From Pirellulaceae bacterium (lineage in GTDB: Bacteria > Planctomycetota > Planctomycetia > Pirellulales > Pirellulaceae), in assembly GCA_022448315.1 (NCBI GenBank), contig JAKVCA010000027.1, positions 47,130-111,129 on the forward strand: 64,000 bases of DNA, written 5' to 3'. Positions 24,988-34,008 of this stretch are shown here, piece by piece (position 1 is the stretch's first letter; each line of letters opens with the position of its first letter). The position numbers and the translations under genes are program-made. The notes under the pieces are model-generated. The model was not told the DNA's origin and ran no database searches. It saw only the letters and a program-made list of their open reading frames with translations.

Positions 24988-26175
24988 TCAGTTCTCGGAA
25001 GGGAGTTGCGAAACATCCTGATCCGTCAGCAACTTTTGATAAATTCCACGAATTTTGTCCGTCATAACATGGTGGGAGAAACGCTCGCGGCAAAGGCTTT
25101 GCCCACGCATTCCAAATTTTTTCCTGAGTTCAGGTGCCCTGCTGAGGTCCATCAGTTGCCGGGCGAGCGTTTGCGTGTCACCGGCTGTGACCAGGTAGCC
25201 GGTCTCCCCATCAATGCAGACTTCACGAGCCCCATCAATGTCGTAACTGACAACTGGAATCCCGGCCAAAAGCGCTTGCGGCAGAGTCCTGGCAAGACCC
25301 TCGCGGAGACTCGTGTGGGTCAGGATGTCCATGGCGGCGATCTGACGAGGTATCTCTTTAGGGTCAACTAAACCTCTGAAGATGATATGCCGCGAGAGGC
25401 CAAGTTCGGCCGCCTGCCGCTCCAACGAATCTCTCAGTTCTCCGTCTCCAACAAACAGAAAACGGACAGTTGGAATTTCTTTGGCGACTTCTGCTGCCGT
25501 CAGGAGAAGGTCTTCGTGGCCTTTTAGGCGGAAAAGCCGAGCGATCTTGCCGATCACAATTTCGTCCGGGCTAATGCCGAGTTCCTTGCGAGCCTCTGCT
25601 CTCAATTTGCCTGCCGTTAAAAACGGCTCCGTTTCCATCCCGCTGTAAATGGTGACGAATTTTTTCCGAGGTGCGACGTCCGCATCAACCATCAGGTCCG
25701 TCATCGCGTCTGCAACCGAGATTAATTGATGGCATCGGCCCGCTGCGAAACGTTCACACCGGATAAAAGTCTCGCGAGCCAGCGAGGACTGGTAAGGGTG
25801 GAAGGGCGCACCATGAACGGTATGAACAATGGCGGGAACCCTCTCCTTCCAAGAGGCCAGCCGACCGAGAAAGCCCGCTTTCGCGCTGTGCGTATGAACC
25901 ACGTCCGGCTTGACACGACGAATCAGTCGACGGAGCTGACCATAACATTTCACATCGCTCCACGGCAAAATACTTCGTCGAAGCGAAGGGATGGTTTCAA
26001 TCGTGAGGTCCCCTGCCCTGCCCTGGTCGAGCAGACATCCTTCCGGTCCGTGACTTGGTCCAGTCGCAAGGATCACTTCATCGCGAAATTCGTGGGCGAG
26101 ATCCAAGCAGTTATAGAGCGTGTTCTCCTGAGCGCCTCCGATGATCATCCGGGTAATGATATGAAGAACACGCAT
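24988..26175 (-). CDS. Glycosyltransferase family 4 (GT-B fold)
   Basis: About 395 residues. N-terminal MRVLHIITRMIIGGAQENTL is the classic GT4 opening with the glycine loop (GGAQ); DVVHTHSAKAGFLGRLA and VPAIVHTVHG follow. The C-terminal Rossmann half carries the donor-binding region VIGKIARLFRLKGHEDLLLTAAEVAKE, FLFVGDGELRDSLE and the EX7E zone REGLARTLPQALLAGIPVVSYDIDGA. The second Glu of EX7E is replaced by Gln (Q of TLPQA), and family members with this change exist. It should transfer a sugar from a nucleotide donor; the product is not identifiable. ATG at 26205 gives 10 extra residues; 26175 matches the family start. It may be co-transcribed with truA upstream. Confidence 0.88.
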   Translation of the reverse strand: MRVLHIITRMIIGGAQENTLYNCLDLAHEFRDEVILATGPSHGPEGCLLDQGRAGDLTIETIPSLRRSILPWSDVKCYGQLRRLIRRVKPDVVHTHSAKAGFLGRLASWKERVPAIVHTVHGAPFHPYQSSLARETFIRCERFAAGRCHQLISVADAMTDLMVDADVAPRKKFVTIYSGMETEPFLTAGKLRAEARKELGISPDEIVIGKIARLFRLKGHEDLLLTAAEVAKEIPTVRFLFVGDGELRDSLERQAAELGLSRHIIFRGLVDPKEIPRQIAAMDILTHTSLREGLARTLPQALLAGIPVVSYDIDGAREVCIDGETGYLVTAGDTQTLARQLMDLSRAPELRKKFGMRGQSLCRERFSHHVMTDKIRGIYQKLLTDQDVSQLPSEN

Positions 26176-26238
26176 GGATTCGCTCGCTTGATTTACTCGT
26201 GGCATTTTGGCGAAAGCCGGTTACAGACCACGGTTCCA

Positions 26239-26997
26239 TCATAGCAGGTCGTCGTACCAAACTTTAACCAGCGTCAGACCCTTGGCGGGCGCCGTCATGC
26301 CCGCTTCGCGTCGATTGCATTGCTTGATCAGTGTGGGGATCCATTCTGCCGTTTCACGACCTCGGCCGATCCAGACCAACGTGCCGACAATGTTGCGGAC
26401 CATGTTGTAGAGGAAGCCATCGGCTTCAAGCTCGATCGTGATTTCCTGCCCTCCTCGCACGGTCTGGACATGAAAACCGACATCCTTCATGGTTCGCACG
26501 GTCGTTTTTCGCGGCGAACCGGTTGATTGGAAACTCATGAAGTCGTGTTGTCCTTTGAAAAGCCTGATGGCTTTCCTCATCTCCTCTGAGTCCAGTGGAA
26601 TAGGGATGTGCCAGACGTAATCTCTTTGGAAAACATCAAGCACGTTGGCGTTCCAGATGCGATAGCGGTACCTTTTTCGCGTCGCATCCCGGATCGCATG
26701 GAATCCTGATGGGGCAGGTTCGACTTCGAGAACACGGATGTCATCTGGGAGTTGGGAGTTGATTCCTCGAACGAGGCGGGCGGGGGATAAATCTGAAGAG
26801 AGCTGGCAGCTGATGACCTGCCCGTGCGCATGCACGCCTGCGTCTGTGCGACCACTTGCGGTCGTTCGGACAGGTTCGCCCACGATTTGATGAATCGCCT
26901 GTTCAAGTTTCGCCTGAACGGTGGGTGCGTTTGGCTGGACTTGCCAACCGCCGTATCGAGAACCATCGTAGGCGATCGTCAGCTTTAAGGTTCGCAT
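26239..26997 (-). CDS. truA: tRNA pseudouridine(38-40) synthase
   Basis: 252 residues, usual length for bacterial TruA. It converts uridines 38, 39 and 40 of the tRNA anticodon arm to pseudouridine. The catalytic Asp52 sits in S-G-R-T-D-A-G-V-H-A. Start MRTLKLTIAYDGSRYGGWQVQPNAPTVQ is family-typical, and DFMSFQSTG and ADGFLYNMVRNIVGTLVWIGRG mark the second and third conserved regions. It overlaps the 3' end of asd by 13 nt, so the pair is almost certainly co-transcribed. The overlap suggests translational coupling. Confidence 0.96.
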   Translation of the reverse strand: MRTLKLTIAYDGSRYGGWQVQPNAPTVQAKLEQAIHQIVGEPVRTTASGRTDAGVHAHGQVISCQLSSDLSPARLVRGINSQLPDDIRVLEVEPAPSGFHAIRDATRKRYRYRIWNANVLDVFQRDYVWHIPIPLDSEEMRKAIRLFKGQHDFMSFQSTGSPRKTTVRTMKDVGFHVQTVRGGQEITIELEADGFLYNMVRNIVGTLVWIGRGRETAEWIPTLIKQCNRREAGMTAPAKGLTLVKVWYDDLL

Positions 26998-28007
26998 GCT
27001 GGCGTTTGACGTTTCACAAGGAGTTCCGCGATCTGAACAGCATTCGTCGCCGCGCCTTTTCGTAAATTGTCACTCACGCACCAGAACGAAAGACCATTCT
27101 CGCATGACAAGTCTTCACGAATTCGACCGATGAAAACTTCATCTCGTCCCGAGCATGATTGAGGCATGGGGTAACTTTGCGATTCAAGGTCATCCAAAAC
27201 TACCACCCCTTCCGCTTCAGCGAATAACGACCTGGCTTCTGCGACCGTCAGTTTTTGCTCGGTCTCGAGCAGGATGCACTCGCTGTGGCAATTCGTCACG
27301 GGAACTCGGACGCAGGTTGGACTGATTTTTAGGGTGTCGTCGTTGAAGATCTTTTGCGTTTCCCACACCATTTTCATTTCTTCTGACGTATAGCCCGCTT
27401 CTTTGTGGGAACCGATTTGAGGGATCAAGTTGAATGCGATCGGATGAGAAAACGCTTTGTAGTCCCACGTTTCACCACGCAGTGAAGCCCGACTTCCCTG
27501 CTCCAGATCTTCTTCACCCGCCACTCCCGCGCCACTTGTCGCTTGGTAGGTATTGACAACCACACGGCAGATCTTCGCGGCGTCATGAATGGGCTTCATC
27601 GCGACTACCATCTGGGTGGTGGAGCAGTTCGGGCTCGCGATAATCCCTCGATGTTGATCGACAGCATCTGGATTTACCTCGGGAATGACCAACGGAACAT
27701 CCGGCATCATGCGGTGGAAACCACTCTCATCGATCACCAACGCCCCACGTTCTACGGCCCAAGGAACAAACTTTGCCGCCACGTCGTCCGGTGTACTTGC
27801 GATAACGAGATCCACATCATCGAAGACCGTGGGCTCCAGTGCGACGACACGATGAGTTTGGCCTTTGAAGGCGATCTCTTGTCCGGCTGATCGCGGCGAA
27901 GCAACAAATTTGATGGACTCAAAAGGAAAGTTGCGTTTCTCAAGAAGCTCGCGGACCAATTTGCCGACGGCTCCGGTGGCACCAACTAACGCGACATGTT
28001 CGTACAA
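26985..28007 (-). CDS. asd: Aspartate-semialdehyde dehydrogenase
   Basis: 340 residues. The enzyme reduces aspartyl-4-phosphate to aspartate semialdehyde with NADPH, feeding lysine/diaminopimelate, threonine and methionine synthesis. Seen: the nucleotide loop G-A-T-G-A-V-G (residues 9-15), the catalytic Cys128 in SPNCSTTQ, the active-site region RVPVTNCHSE and SGRDEVFIGRIREDLSCENGLSFWCVSDNLRKGAATNAVQIAE. The start is a TTG at 28007 with AGGAG about 9 nt upstream; the family's N-terminus (xxVALVGATGAVG) fits it. It overlaps truA by 13 nt. No lysC or dapA lies near. Confidence 0.96.
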   Translation of the reverse strand: MYEHVALVGATGAVGKLVRELLEKRNFPFESIKFVASPRSAGQEIAFKGQTHRVVALEPTVFDDVDLVIASTPDDVAAKFVPWAVERGALVIDESGFHRMMPDVPLVIPEVNPDAVDQHRGIIASPNCSTTQMVVAMKPIHDAAKICRVVVNTYQATSGAGVAGEEDLEQGSRASLRGETWDYKAFSHPIAFNLIPQIGSHKEAGYTSEEMKMVWETQKIFNDDTLKISPTCVRVPVTNCHSECILLETEQKLTVAEARSLFAEAEGVVVLDDLESQSYPMPQSCSGRDEVFIGRIREDLSCENGLSFWCVSDNLRKGAATNAVQIAELLVKRQTPACEP

Positions 28008-28312
28008 AAGAAAGGCTCCTGAAATTACCAGGGAGTGTCAACATTCCGTGGAAGAGCGTGCGTCTGTGCTCTTGCGAGAAAGCAAGTTGGGCTGCAGACG
28101 TCTGGCACATGGAGGTGAGCGGCACCCGAAAGTACGACCCCTCGGATCGACAAGTTTAATGTCTTTCGAATCGAGACAACACCCGACGCGGTGATCAGGG
28201 CTCCACGACGACCGGTTGTCTCGAGTTTGAGAGTTGAAGCCACTTGCTGAGAGGTTGCCGTGCAGCGTCACTCAGTTGACCACCACCCCTTGGATTGTCG
28301 CCAAGCGGTGAT
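28008..28312. other. Intergenic stretch between lipA and asd, no gene seen
   Basis: lipA ends and asd begins around this gap on the same strand. It should hold the asd promoter. ORFs in it are short and have no recognisable content. No terminator with a T-run was seen. Confidence 0.45.
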
Positions 28313-29224
28313 CTAGAAGCTTTCCGCCATGTCGCGTGCATGGTAGCTCGAGCGGACGAATGGACCGCTCGCCACCTTCTTGAACCCAAGGCTCTTGCTG
28401 ATCTCTCCCCAACGCTTGAACTCTTCTGGGGGGATATAGCGAACGACTGGGAGATACTTCTCTTGGGAAGGTTGGAGATACTGGCCAAGTGTCAGGAAGT
28501 CGCAGTCGGCGGCGACCAGGTCAGACAACACCTCCAAGACCTCCTCGTGGGTTTCTCCCAAACCAAGCATCAGCCCGCTCTTGGTTTTGATATTTGGATT
28601 GAGTTGCTTGACCCGTTTCAGCAGGTGCAGGGTCCACTGGTAGTCGGATTTTGGCCCTCGAACGCGTCGGTAGAGTCGAGGCACGGTTTCGGTGTTGTGA
28701 TTGAAGACTTCGGGTTCGGCCTCCACGACTCTCGACAGAGCCGCCTCATTGTTCACGAAGTCCGGTGTCAAGACTTCAACGTTGGCGCCAGTGGCTTCTC
28801 GGACCGCCTTGATGCACTGGTAAAAGTGGTCTGCTCCACCGTCGGGCAGGTCATCGCGGGTGACCGAAGTGATCACGACGTGTTTCAAGCCCAAGCGTCT
28901 CGATGCTTCGGCGACTCGTGCGGGTTCGTCTGCTTCAGGAGCGACAGGCCGCCCTCGACCGACCGCGCAGAAACCACACGGGCGTGTGCAGGTGTTCCCT
29001 AAAATCATGAACGTGGCGGTTTTCTGCGAGTAACATTCCATGCGGTTGGGGCATTTCGCGTTGTCGCAGACGGTCTCGAGCTTGAGTTCTTCGAGGAGAT
29101 TCGCCGTAAAATTGTTGGCGTTACCTTTAGGGACCTCTCTCTTCAGCCAGCGAGGCAATCTGCCTACCGTTTCCGGGGTTGCAGAGTCGAGAATGGGCAA
29201 ATCAATCGATGGATTCGAACTCAC
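28313..29224 (-). CDS. lipA: Lipoyl synthase (radical SAM)
   Basis: 303 residues. LipA inserts two sulfurs into octanoyl groups on lipoyl domains, using S-adenosylmethionine and two [4Fe-4S] clusters. The auxiliary cluster is held by Cys53, Cys58 and Cys64 (C-x4-C-x5-C); the radical SAM cluster by Cys79, Cys83 and Cys86 (C-x3-C-x2-C). The C-terminal SSYHA supplies the Ser that ligates the auxiliary cluster. LPDGGADHFYQCIKAVRE, DVFNHNTETVPRLYRRVRGPKSDYQWTLHLLK and KSGLMLGLGETHEEV follow the family order. No lipB is adjacent. It is divergent from smpB with a gap of about 260 nt. Confidence 0.97.
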   Translation of the reverse strand: MSSNPSIDLPILDSATPETVGRLPRWLKREVPKGNANNFTANLLEELKLETVCDNAKCPNRMECYSQKTATFMILGNTCTRPCGFCAVGRGRPVAPEADEPARVAEASRRLGLKHVVITSVTRDDLPDGGADHFYQCIKAVREATGANVEVLTPDFVNNEAALSRVVEAEPEVFNHNTETVPRLYRRVRGPKSDYQWTLHLLKRVKQLNPNIKTKSGLMLGLGETHEEVLEVLSDLVAADCDFLTLGQYLQPSQEKYLPVVRYIPPEEFKRWGEISKSLGFKKVASGPFVRSSYHARDMAESF

Positions 29225-29483
29225 GATGACCCTCGAGGCTAAAATGCGGATTTGGGCTTCGGCAAGCCCTATCGACCTGCCTTACGTCATAATAGGTGGT
29301 TTCTGTCAATCTTGAAGGGTCTAGAGTCTGAAAATCATACGGCTTTACGTCGACCCCGCCCGGTAGACCGGCGAAGGTTTAATTGAGTAACCCGGAATTT
29401 CTCGGGCAATTCATGGAATGGACGCCTGTTTGGCGGATCCCGTCCGCCTTTTTTCTTCCAAACCGCATCGGTATAGTCTTCGT

Positions 29484-29981
29484 ATGGCAAAAAAGAGTAA
29501 GAAGAAGGCGAAAAACAAGCCCGAAGGACCTTCGATCCAAAATATTGCGGAGAACCGGAAAGCTCGGCATCGCTTTGAGGTCCTGGAGTCCGTGGAATGT
29601 GGAGTCATTTTACGTGGTAGCGAAGTGAAAACTCTTCGGGAGGGCAAGGTTTCGTTGGAGGAGGCCTACGGTCGTGTTCGTGACGGCGCGTTATGGCTCG
29701 TGAATTGTGATATTCCGGAGTACAAGCAGGCGACCGTTTGGAATCATGAGCCGAAACGCCCGCGAAAATTGCTCGTACACCGCCGCCAACTTGAGAAACT
29801 TACGGCCAGAGCACGCGAAAAAGGTTTCACCCTTGTTCCGCTGCACCTCTATTTTAGTGAACGTGGATTTGTCAAACTCGTTCTAGGGGTCTGCAAGGGT
29901 AAAAAGCTCCACGACAAACGCGAAACCCTCAAACGTGCGGATGCGAAGCGAAGAATCGATCGAACGATGAAGAATCGCTAA
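29484..29981 (+). CDS. smpB: SsrA-binding protein
   Basis: 165 residues from ATG at 29484 (MAKKSKKKAKNKPEG). It binds tmRNA and delivers it to stalled ribosomes for trans-translation. Seen: NIAENRKARHRFEVLESVECGVILRGSEVKTLREGKVSLEEAY, ALWLVNCDIPEYKQA, LVPLHLYFSERGFVKLVLGVCKGKKLHDKRETLK and the basic C-terminal tail. A longer in-frame start at 29418 is not supported by the family. The tmRNA gene ssrA was not found in this window. It precedes an ABC exporter by 57 nt but is not functionally related to it. Confidence 0.97.
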   Translation: MAKKSKKKAKNKPEGPSIQNIAENRKARHRFEVLESVECGVILRGSEVKTLREGKVSLEEAYGRVRDGALWLVNCDIPEYKQATVWNHEPKRPRKLLVHRRQLEKLTARAREKGFTLVPLHLYFSERGFVKLVLGVCKGKKLHDKRETLKRADAKRRIDRTMKNR

Positions 29982-30038
29982 GAGTTTTTGAACCGGAATT
30001 CAACAGTCAATCCACCTATCTCGAAAAGCTCTAACATC

Positions 30039-30728
30039 ATGTCCATGTTGGTTGTTGAAAATCTCAAGAAGTCATACTCTCAGAACAACTCACAAGCTCT
30101 TGAGATCCTTGACGTTCCCGAATTCCGTGTTGACGAAGGGGAGCAAGTCGTTTTGATAGGGGCAAGTGGGGGGGGAAAGACCACGCTCCTTCACATTATT
30201 GCCGGGATTACACGCCCGACCGAGGGGCGAATCTGGATCGACGGTATCGAGGCGACCGCTTTTTCTGAGGTCGCAAGGGATCAAATTCGCGCTTCCAAGC
30301 TTGGATACATCTTCCAGACGTTCAATCTGCTTCCGGGGTTCACCGCACTCGAAAACGTTATTCTTGGGATGACGTTTTCCAAGGGCAAACCTGACTCAAA
30401 ACGTGCGGTGGAGCTGCTGGATCGAGTCGGACTCAAGGATCGCATTCATCACAAGCCGGGTAAAATGTCGGTGGGTGAACAACAACGGGTTGCTGTTGCC
30501 CGTGCTCTAGCCAATCGCCCAAGATTACTCTTGGCGGACGAGCCAACAGCAAATGTTGATCCTCAGAACAAGCAACAAATTGTGGAACTGATTCGAAACT
30601 TCTGCGTGGAGGAGAAGATCGCTTTGCTTCTTGTGACCCATGCCATGGAGGTGGCGAGTCAGTTTGACCGAGTGGATCAACTCGAAGACATCAATCACGT
30701 CGTCAAATCATCTCGAGTAGAGCAATGA
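30039..30728 (+). CDS. ABC transporter ATP-binding protein (LolD/MacB type)
   Basis: About 229 residues. Walker A G-A-S-G-G-G-K-T-T, Q-loop (YIFQTFNLLPGF), signature M-S-V-G-E-Q-Q-R, Walker B RLLLADEPTANVD and the H-loop (VTHAMEVA) are complete. VGEQQ replaces the usual LSGGQ and is a conservative variant of this branch. The closest type is the LolD/MacB ATPase that pairs with FtsX-like permeases. Its stop overlaps the permease start by ATGA, so the two are one translation unit. The ATG at 30039 is chosen by family length; 29988 is possible. It energises the permease at the cytoplasmic face. Confidence 0.92.
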   Translation: MSMLVVENLKKSYSQNNSQALEILDVPEFRVDEGEQVVLIGASGGGKTTLLHIIAGITRPTEGRIWIDGIEATAFSEVARDQIRASKLGYIFQTFNLLPGFTALENVILGMTFSKGKPDSKRAVELLDRVGLKDRIHHKPGKMSVGEQQRVAVARALANRPRLLLADEPTANVDPQNKQQIVELIRNFCVEEKIALLLVTHAMEVASQFDRVDQLEDINHVVKSSRVEQ

Positions 30729-32419
30729 ATATTTTTCAGATTGCATGGCGCAGCATTCAGCAGCGTGGAATTGCCTCAACTTTGACCATGTTGTCCATGG
30801 CACTTGGCGTCATGCTCGTGGTTCTGGTGCTGTCGATTTACGGCATCGTCTCAGAGTCTTTTCGAGCGAACTCAACTCTCGGCTACCACTTGATTGTTGG
30901 TGCTCGTGGAGGTTCGTTGCAGTTGACCTTGAACTCCGTTTATTACTTGAGTCAGCCGGTCGAAAATATACCTTACGAGTACTACCTCGCGTTCAAAACT
31001 GCGGAGGATCGGCAGGCGGAATTGGAAAATTCCATCGCGTACCAGACACAGATGGCTCAGCTGGAAACAGTTGCCCTATTGTCGGATTCACACCTTGGTA
31101 TCGGCGGTGGCGTGACTCAGTTGGCTGAGGAATTGCTGCAGGAATTTTCTGCTGGTCAGGTTCAGGAAAACCTCGGAATGGATCAGGCCGGGATGTTTGG
31201 TAACTTCACTGGCATGGCGATCCCCCTGTGTCTTGGAGACTACTTTGGGCAGTACCGCGTCGTCGGAACGACACCTGACCTGTTCGATAAACTGGAATAT
31301 GATTTTGACCGCGAGCTGACCTACAAGTTTTCAAAGGGCCGAAACTTCAAAACGTTCACACCCGAAAACGGCTACTTTGAGTGTGTGGTTGGCAGCATCG
31401 TTGCCCAGCAACAGGGAGTCAAGCTGGGAGATCAAATCAATCCGAGTCACGGCGCCCCAGATGGTCATGGTCACGCGCAGGCGTTTACCGTTGTCGGGAT
31501 TCTCGAATCTTCCGGCACGCCGAATGATCGGGCCGTTTTTGTGAATATCGAAGGATTCTTTCTGATGGAGGATCACGCAAAACCGGTCGATGAGGGGTTG
31601 GCCGAAGACTCAGGTGACGATGAAGAAGAGTGGGAGGAGTTTCTGAAGTCTGATCCTCGTCCCAAAACGATGCCCCGTGAACCATGGACTTATGTTTCCT
31701 CTCCTGCAATCGTGGATCTCGATCAAAAAACAGATGATGCCAGTGATTCGAAGAAGGCACCGACCTCTGACGTTTCGTGGGAAAGCTTTGAACCTCTTCC
31801 CATCGAGCAACGTGAAGTCACATCCATATTGATCCTTGCCAAGGATGCTTTGACAGGTGGAGACATGGCAGCCATGCACATCGTCAATATGGTGAACCAA
31901 GGGGTGCTGGAGGGGAGTCTTGAATGGTCCAAGTATCGCCCTACGCTCGCCCAGAAATCGGCGCAAGGTGTGCAGCCAATTTCGGAAATTGAGAGTTTAT
32001 TTCAAACTTTTGTAGGGCCGGTGCAGTACCTGCTGCTGACCTTGACCATCATGATCTGTGTGGTTTCGGGGATTAGCATCCTCGTCAGTATCTACAACTC
32101 GATGAACGAACGTCGTCACGAATTGGCCGTGATGCGAGCCTTGGGAGCCAGTCGTGATCGGATCATGCGCATCGTCCTGACCGAGTCCATCATGATTTCA
32201 CTGATGGGGGGGCTGATCGGATGGGTGGGAGCTCACGGTGTGGTGGAACTGATTTCGCCCTACATCGAAGCACAGACCGGCGTTAGTGTCGGATTCATGA
32301 GCTTTGTGGCTGCCGAATTCTGGGTCTTGCCCGGCGTGATGGGACTTGCCATTGTCGTTGGTTTTTACCCGGCGATTTCTGCGTACTTTACCGATGTCTC
32401 TCGGTCGCTCGGTAAGTAA
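30725..32419 (+). CDS. FtsX-like ABC permease (MacB/LolC type)
   Basis: 564 residues. One N-terminal TM helix (about 20-45, SMALGVMLVVLVLSIYGIVSES) is followed by a large extracytoplasmic domain (about 50-430). Three C-terminal helices carry the FtsX signature (MNERRHELAVMRALGASRDRIMRIVLTES). The extracytoplasmic domain holds an acidic, Ser-rich insert (about 295-355, SGDDEEEWEEFLKSDPRPK) that I do not find typical of MacB. With the upstream ATPase it forms an exporter of the macrolide/lipoprotein class, driving periplasmic mechanics rather than direct export in known members. The ATGA overlap links the two genes. Substrate unknown. Confidence 0.9.
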   Translation: MNIFQIAWRSIQQRGIASTLTMLSMALGVMLVVLVLSIYGIVSESFRANSTLGYHLIVGARGGSLQLTLNSVYYLSQPVENIPYEYYLAFKTAEDRQAELENSIAYQTQMAQLETVALLSDSHLGIGGGVTQLAEELLQEFSAGQVQENLGMDQAGMFGNFTGMAIPLCLGDYFGQYRVVGTTPDLFDKLEYDFDRELTYKFSKGRNFKTFTPENGYFECVVGSIVAQQQGVKLGDQINPSHGAPDGHGHAQAFTVVGILESSGTPNDRAVFVNIEGFFLMEDHAKPVDEGLAEDSGDDEEEWEEFLKSDPRPKTMPREPWTYVSSPAIVDLDQKTDDASDSKKAPTSDVSWESFEPLPIEQREVTSILILAKDALTGGDMAAMHIVNMVNQGVLEGSLEWSKYRPTLAQKSAQGVQPISEIESLFQTFVGPVQYLLLTLTIMICVVSGISILVSIYNSMNERRHELAVMRALGASRDRIMRIVLTESIMISLMGGLIGWVGAHGVVELISPYIEAQTGVSVGFMSFVAAEFWVLPGVMGLAIVVGFYPAISAYFTDVSRSLGK

Positions 32420-32452
32420 GGCGATGGGCATTGATGAGGAATCACTACGATC

Positions 32453-33868
32453 ATGGCGTGGCCTGATGGCTCGCCCGGGAGAGTTCCATTGATTGACGCT
32501 CCGATTGGATTGCTTATCGTTTTCGCGATTCTCGGAGCTTGCATTGGCACTCAGGTGAACAGAGCCATTTTCAACTGGTGCTGGTATCTGAGACGGCCCT
32601 ACAGCCCTTGGGTATCACCGATTGAAGGTGTCGACGCTCGTCAAAGGCGAGATTTCATTCCGGTTCTGGGTTGGTGGTTTTTGCGTCGTAATGCGGCGGT
32701 CCATGGGAGCGGATTCTGGATTCGTCCCTTGTTGATTGAGCTCATCTGTGCAGCGACGTTGCCGTTGCTCTGGTGGTGGTCCACCACCGGCGGTCCTTTC
32801 CCGCGATCCTTTGTCGAAGCGGAAACCGCATTTTCAGCCAAGATCATCTCATGGCTCACATGGATGTTTGTGATGCACGCGGCAATGGTCTATTTCATGT
32901 TGATCGCGACGATGATCGACTTTGACGAAAAGACGATTCCTGATCAGGTCACGATACCGGGAGCCTTGTTTCCGCTCTTGATTGCCTTTCTGGGCTTTTC
33001 ATTTGCGCTACCCATCGAGCCGTGGAGTGAGCGGGGCGTTGTGTCATTTGGGCAGACCGAGGGCAAGATGGCTGACCCTGCTCAGCAAGCGGATAACGCC
33101 GGTGTGGTTGCACTGAATTACGCGAGTCCGATGGGCGGTCGTTACCGGGATCCCGAATATTGGGTCAATACGCCGAGCGGCCTACTCGCGGGGTGGATAT
33201 GTATTCTGGGATGGGTGTGGGGCCTTCTTCCAAAAACGCTGACTCTCAGGAAAGGCTTTTTTACCGGGTTTGACCTTTTGGTCGCGAGTATTCTTCGGCC
33301 AAGACGGCAACGTCGGGGGAAAATCAAATTACCACCCCGAAAAATGTCGCGTCTTACAAAATGGCTACTCGGTTTGACGCCCGTTTTGCTCGCTGCCGTT
33401 TGGATGTGTTGGCAAGCCAAGGGTACCTCTTGGGTCCAGTTGTCCTCTTGCTTAATGGGACTTGCCCTTGGTGGGGGCCTTGTTTGGGCCATCCGAATCG
33501 TCGCTTCCTATGCCCTTGGCCAAGAAGCCATGGGGTTTGGTGACGTCACCTTGATGGCGATGATCGGTGCCTATCTTGGCTGGCAACCCGCATTGCTAGT
33601 GTTCGCGTTCGCACCATTCGCCGCAGTTTTTATCGCCGTCGCTGAGTTTGCTCTGCGAAGACGTCACGAAATTGCATTCGGCCCTTATCTATGCCTTAGC
33701 GCGGTCATCGTCGTCCTGTTTTGGGACCCGCTCTGGAATCTATGGGCGGCCCCAAGAATTTTTGTGCTCGGGGATCTGTTGCTCCAAGTGGTTGTCGTCG
33801 GGGTCATTTTGATGGGCGTCCTGCTTGTCGGTTGGGGGTGGGTTAAGCGTCGCTTGGGGTGGATGTAG
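32453..33868 (+). CDS. Prepilin-peptidase-like membrane protease (A24 family), large
   Basis: 471 residues with about ten hydrophobic segments, larger than classic PilD (about 290). Both aspartic-protease Asp motifs of family A24 are present: MIDFDEKTIPDQVT (about 160-173) and the G-F-G-D motif in EAMGFGDVTLMAMIGAYLGWQPAL (about 360-383). The N-terminal part (ILGACIGTQVNRAIFNWCWYLRRPYSPW) resembles the family's first helix, but no four-Cys zinc motif is seen, so methylation is doubtful. It would cleave type IV prepilin-like leaders at the inner membrane. Inserts around 210-300 are unusual. A short gap (33 nt) follows the exporter genes; no pilin gene lies nearby. Confidence 0.85.
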   Translation: MAWPDGSPGRVPLIDAPIGLLIVFAILGACIGTQVNRAIFNWCWYLRRPYSPWVSPIEGVDARQRRDFIPVLGWWFLRRNAAVHGSGFWIRPLLIELICAATLPLLWWWSTTGGPFPRSFVEAETAFSAKIISWLTWMFVMHAAMVYFMLIATMIDFDEKTIPDQVTIPGALFPLLIAFLGFSFALPIEPWSERGVVSFGQTEGKMADPAQQADNAGVVALNYASPMGGRYRDPEYWVNTPSGLLAGWICILGWVWGLLPKTLTLRKGFFTGFDLLVASILRPRRQRRGKIKLPPRKMSRLTKWLLGLTPVLLAAVWMCWQAKGTSWVQLSSCLMGLALGGGLVWAIRIVASYALGQEAMGFGDVTLMAMIGAYLGWQPALLVFAFAPFAAVFIAVAEFALRRRHEIAFGPYLCLSAVIVVLFWDPLWNLWAAPRIFVLGDLLLQVVVVGVILMGVLLVGWGWVKRRLGWM

Positions 33869-34008
33869 GCCTGGGATTCCAACGCTCTGGATTCAAGGCA
33901 TGAGAACGCATATCGCCTTTCCAGTTGGGTATAATCCGGGTTCGAAGCAGAAAAGCTTCGCTGTGCTTTTCGAGTCGACCCATTAACGTCTCGTCGGGGT
34001 GATTGGTT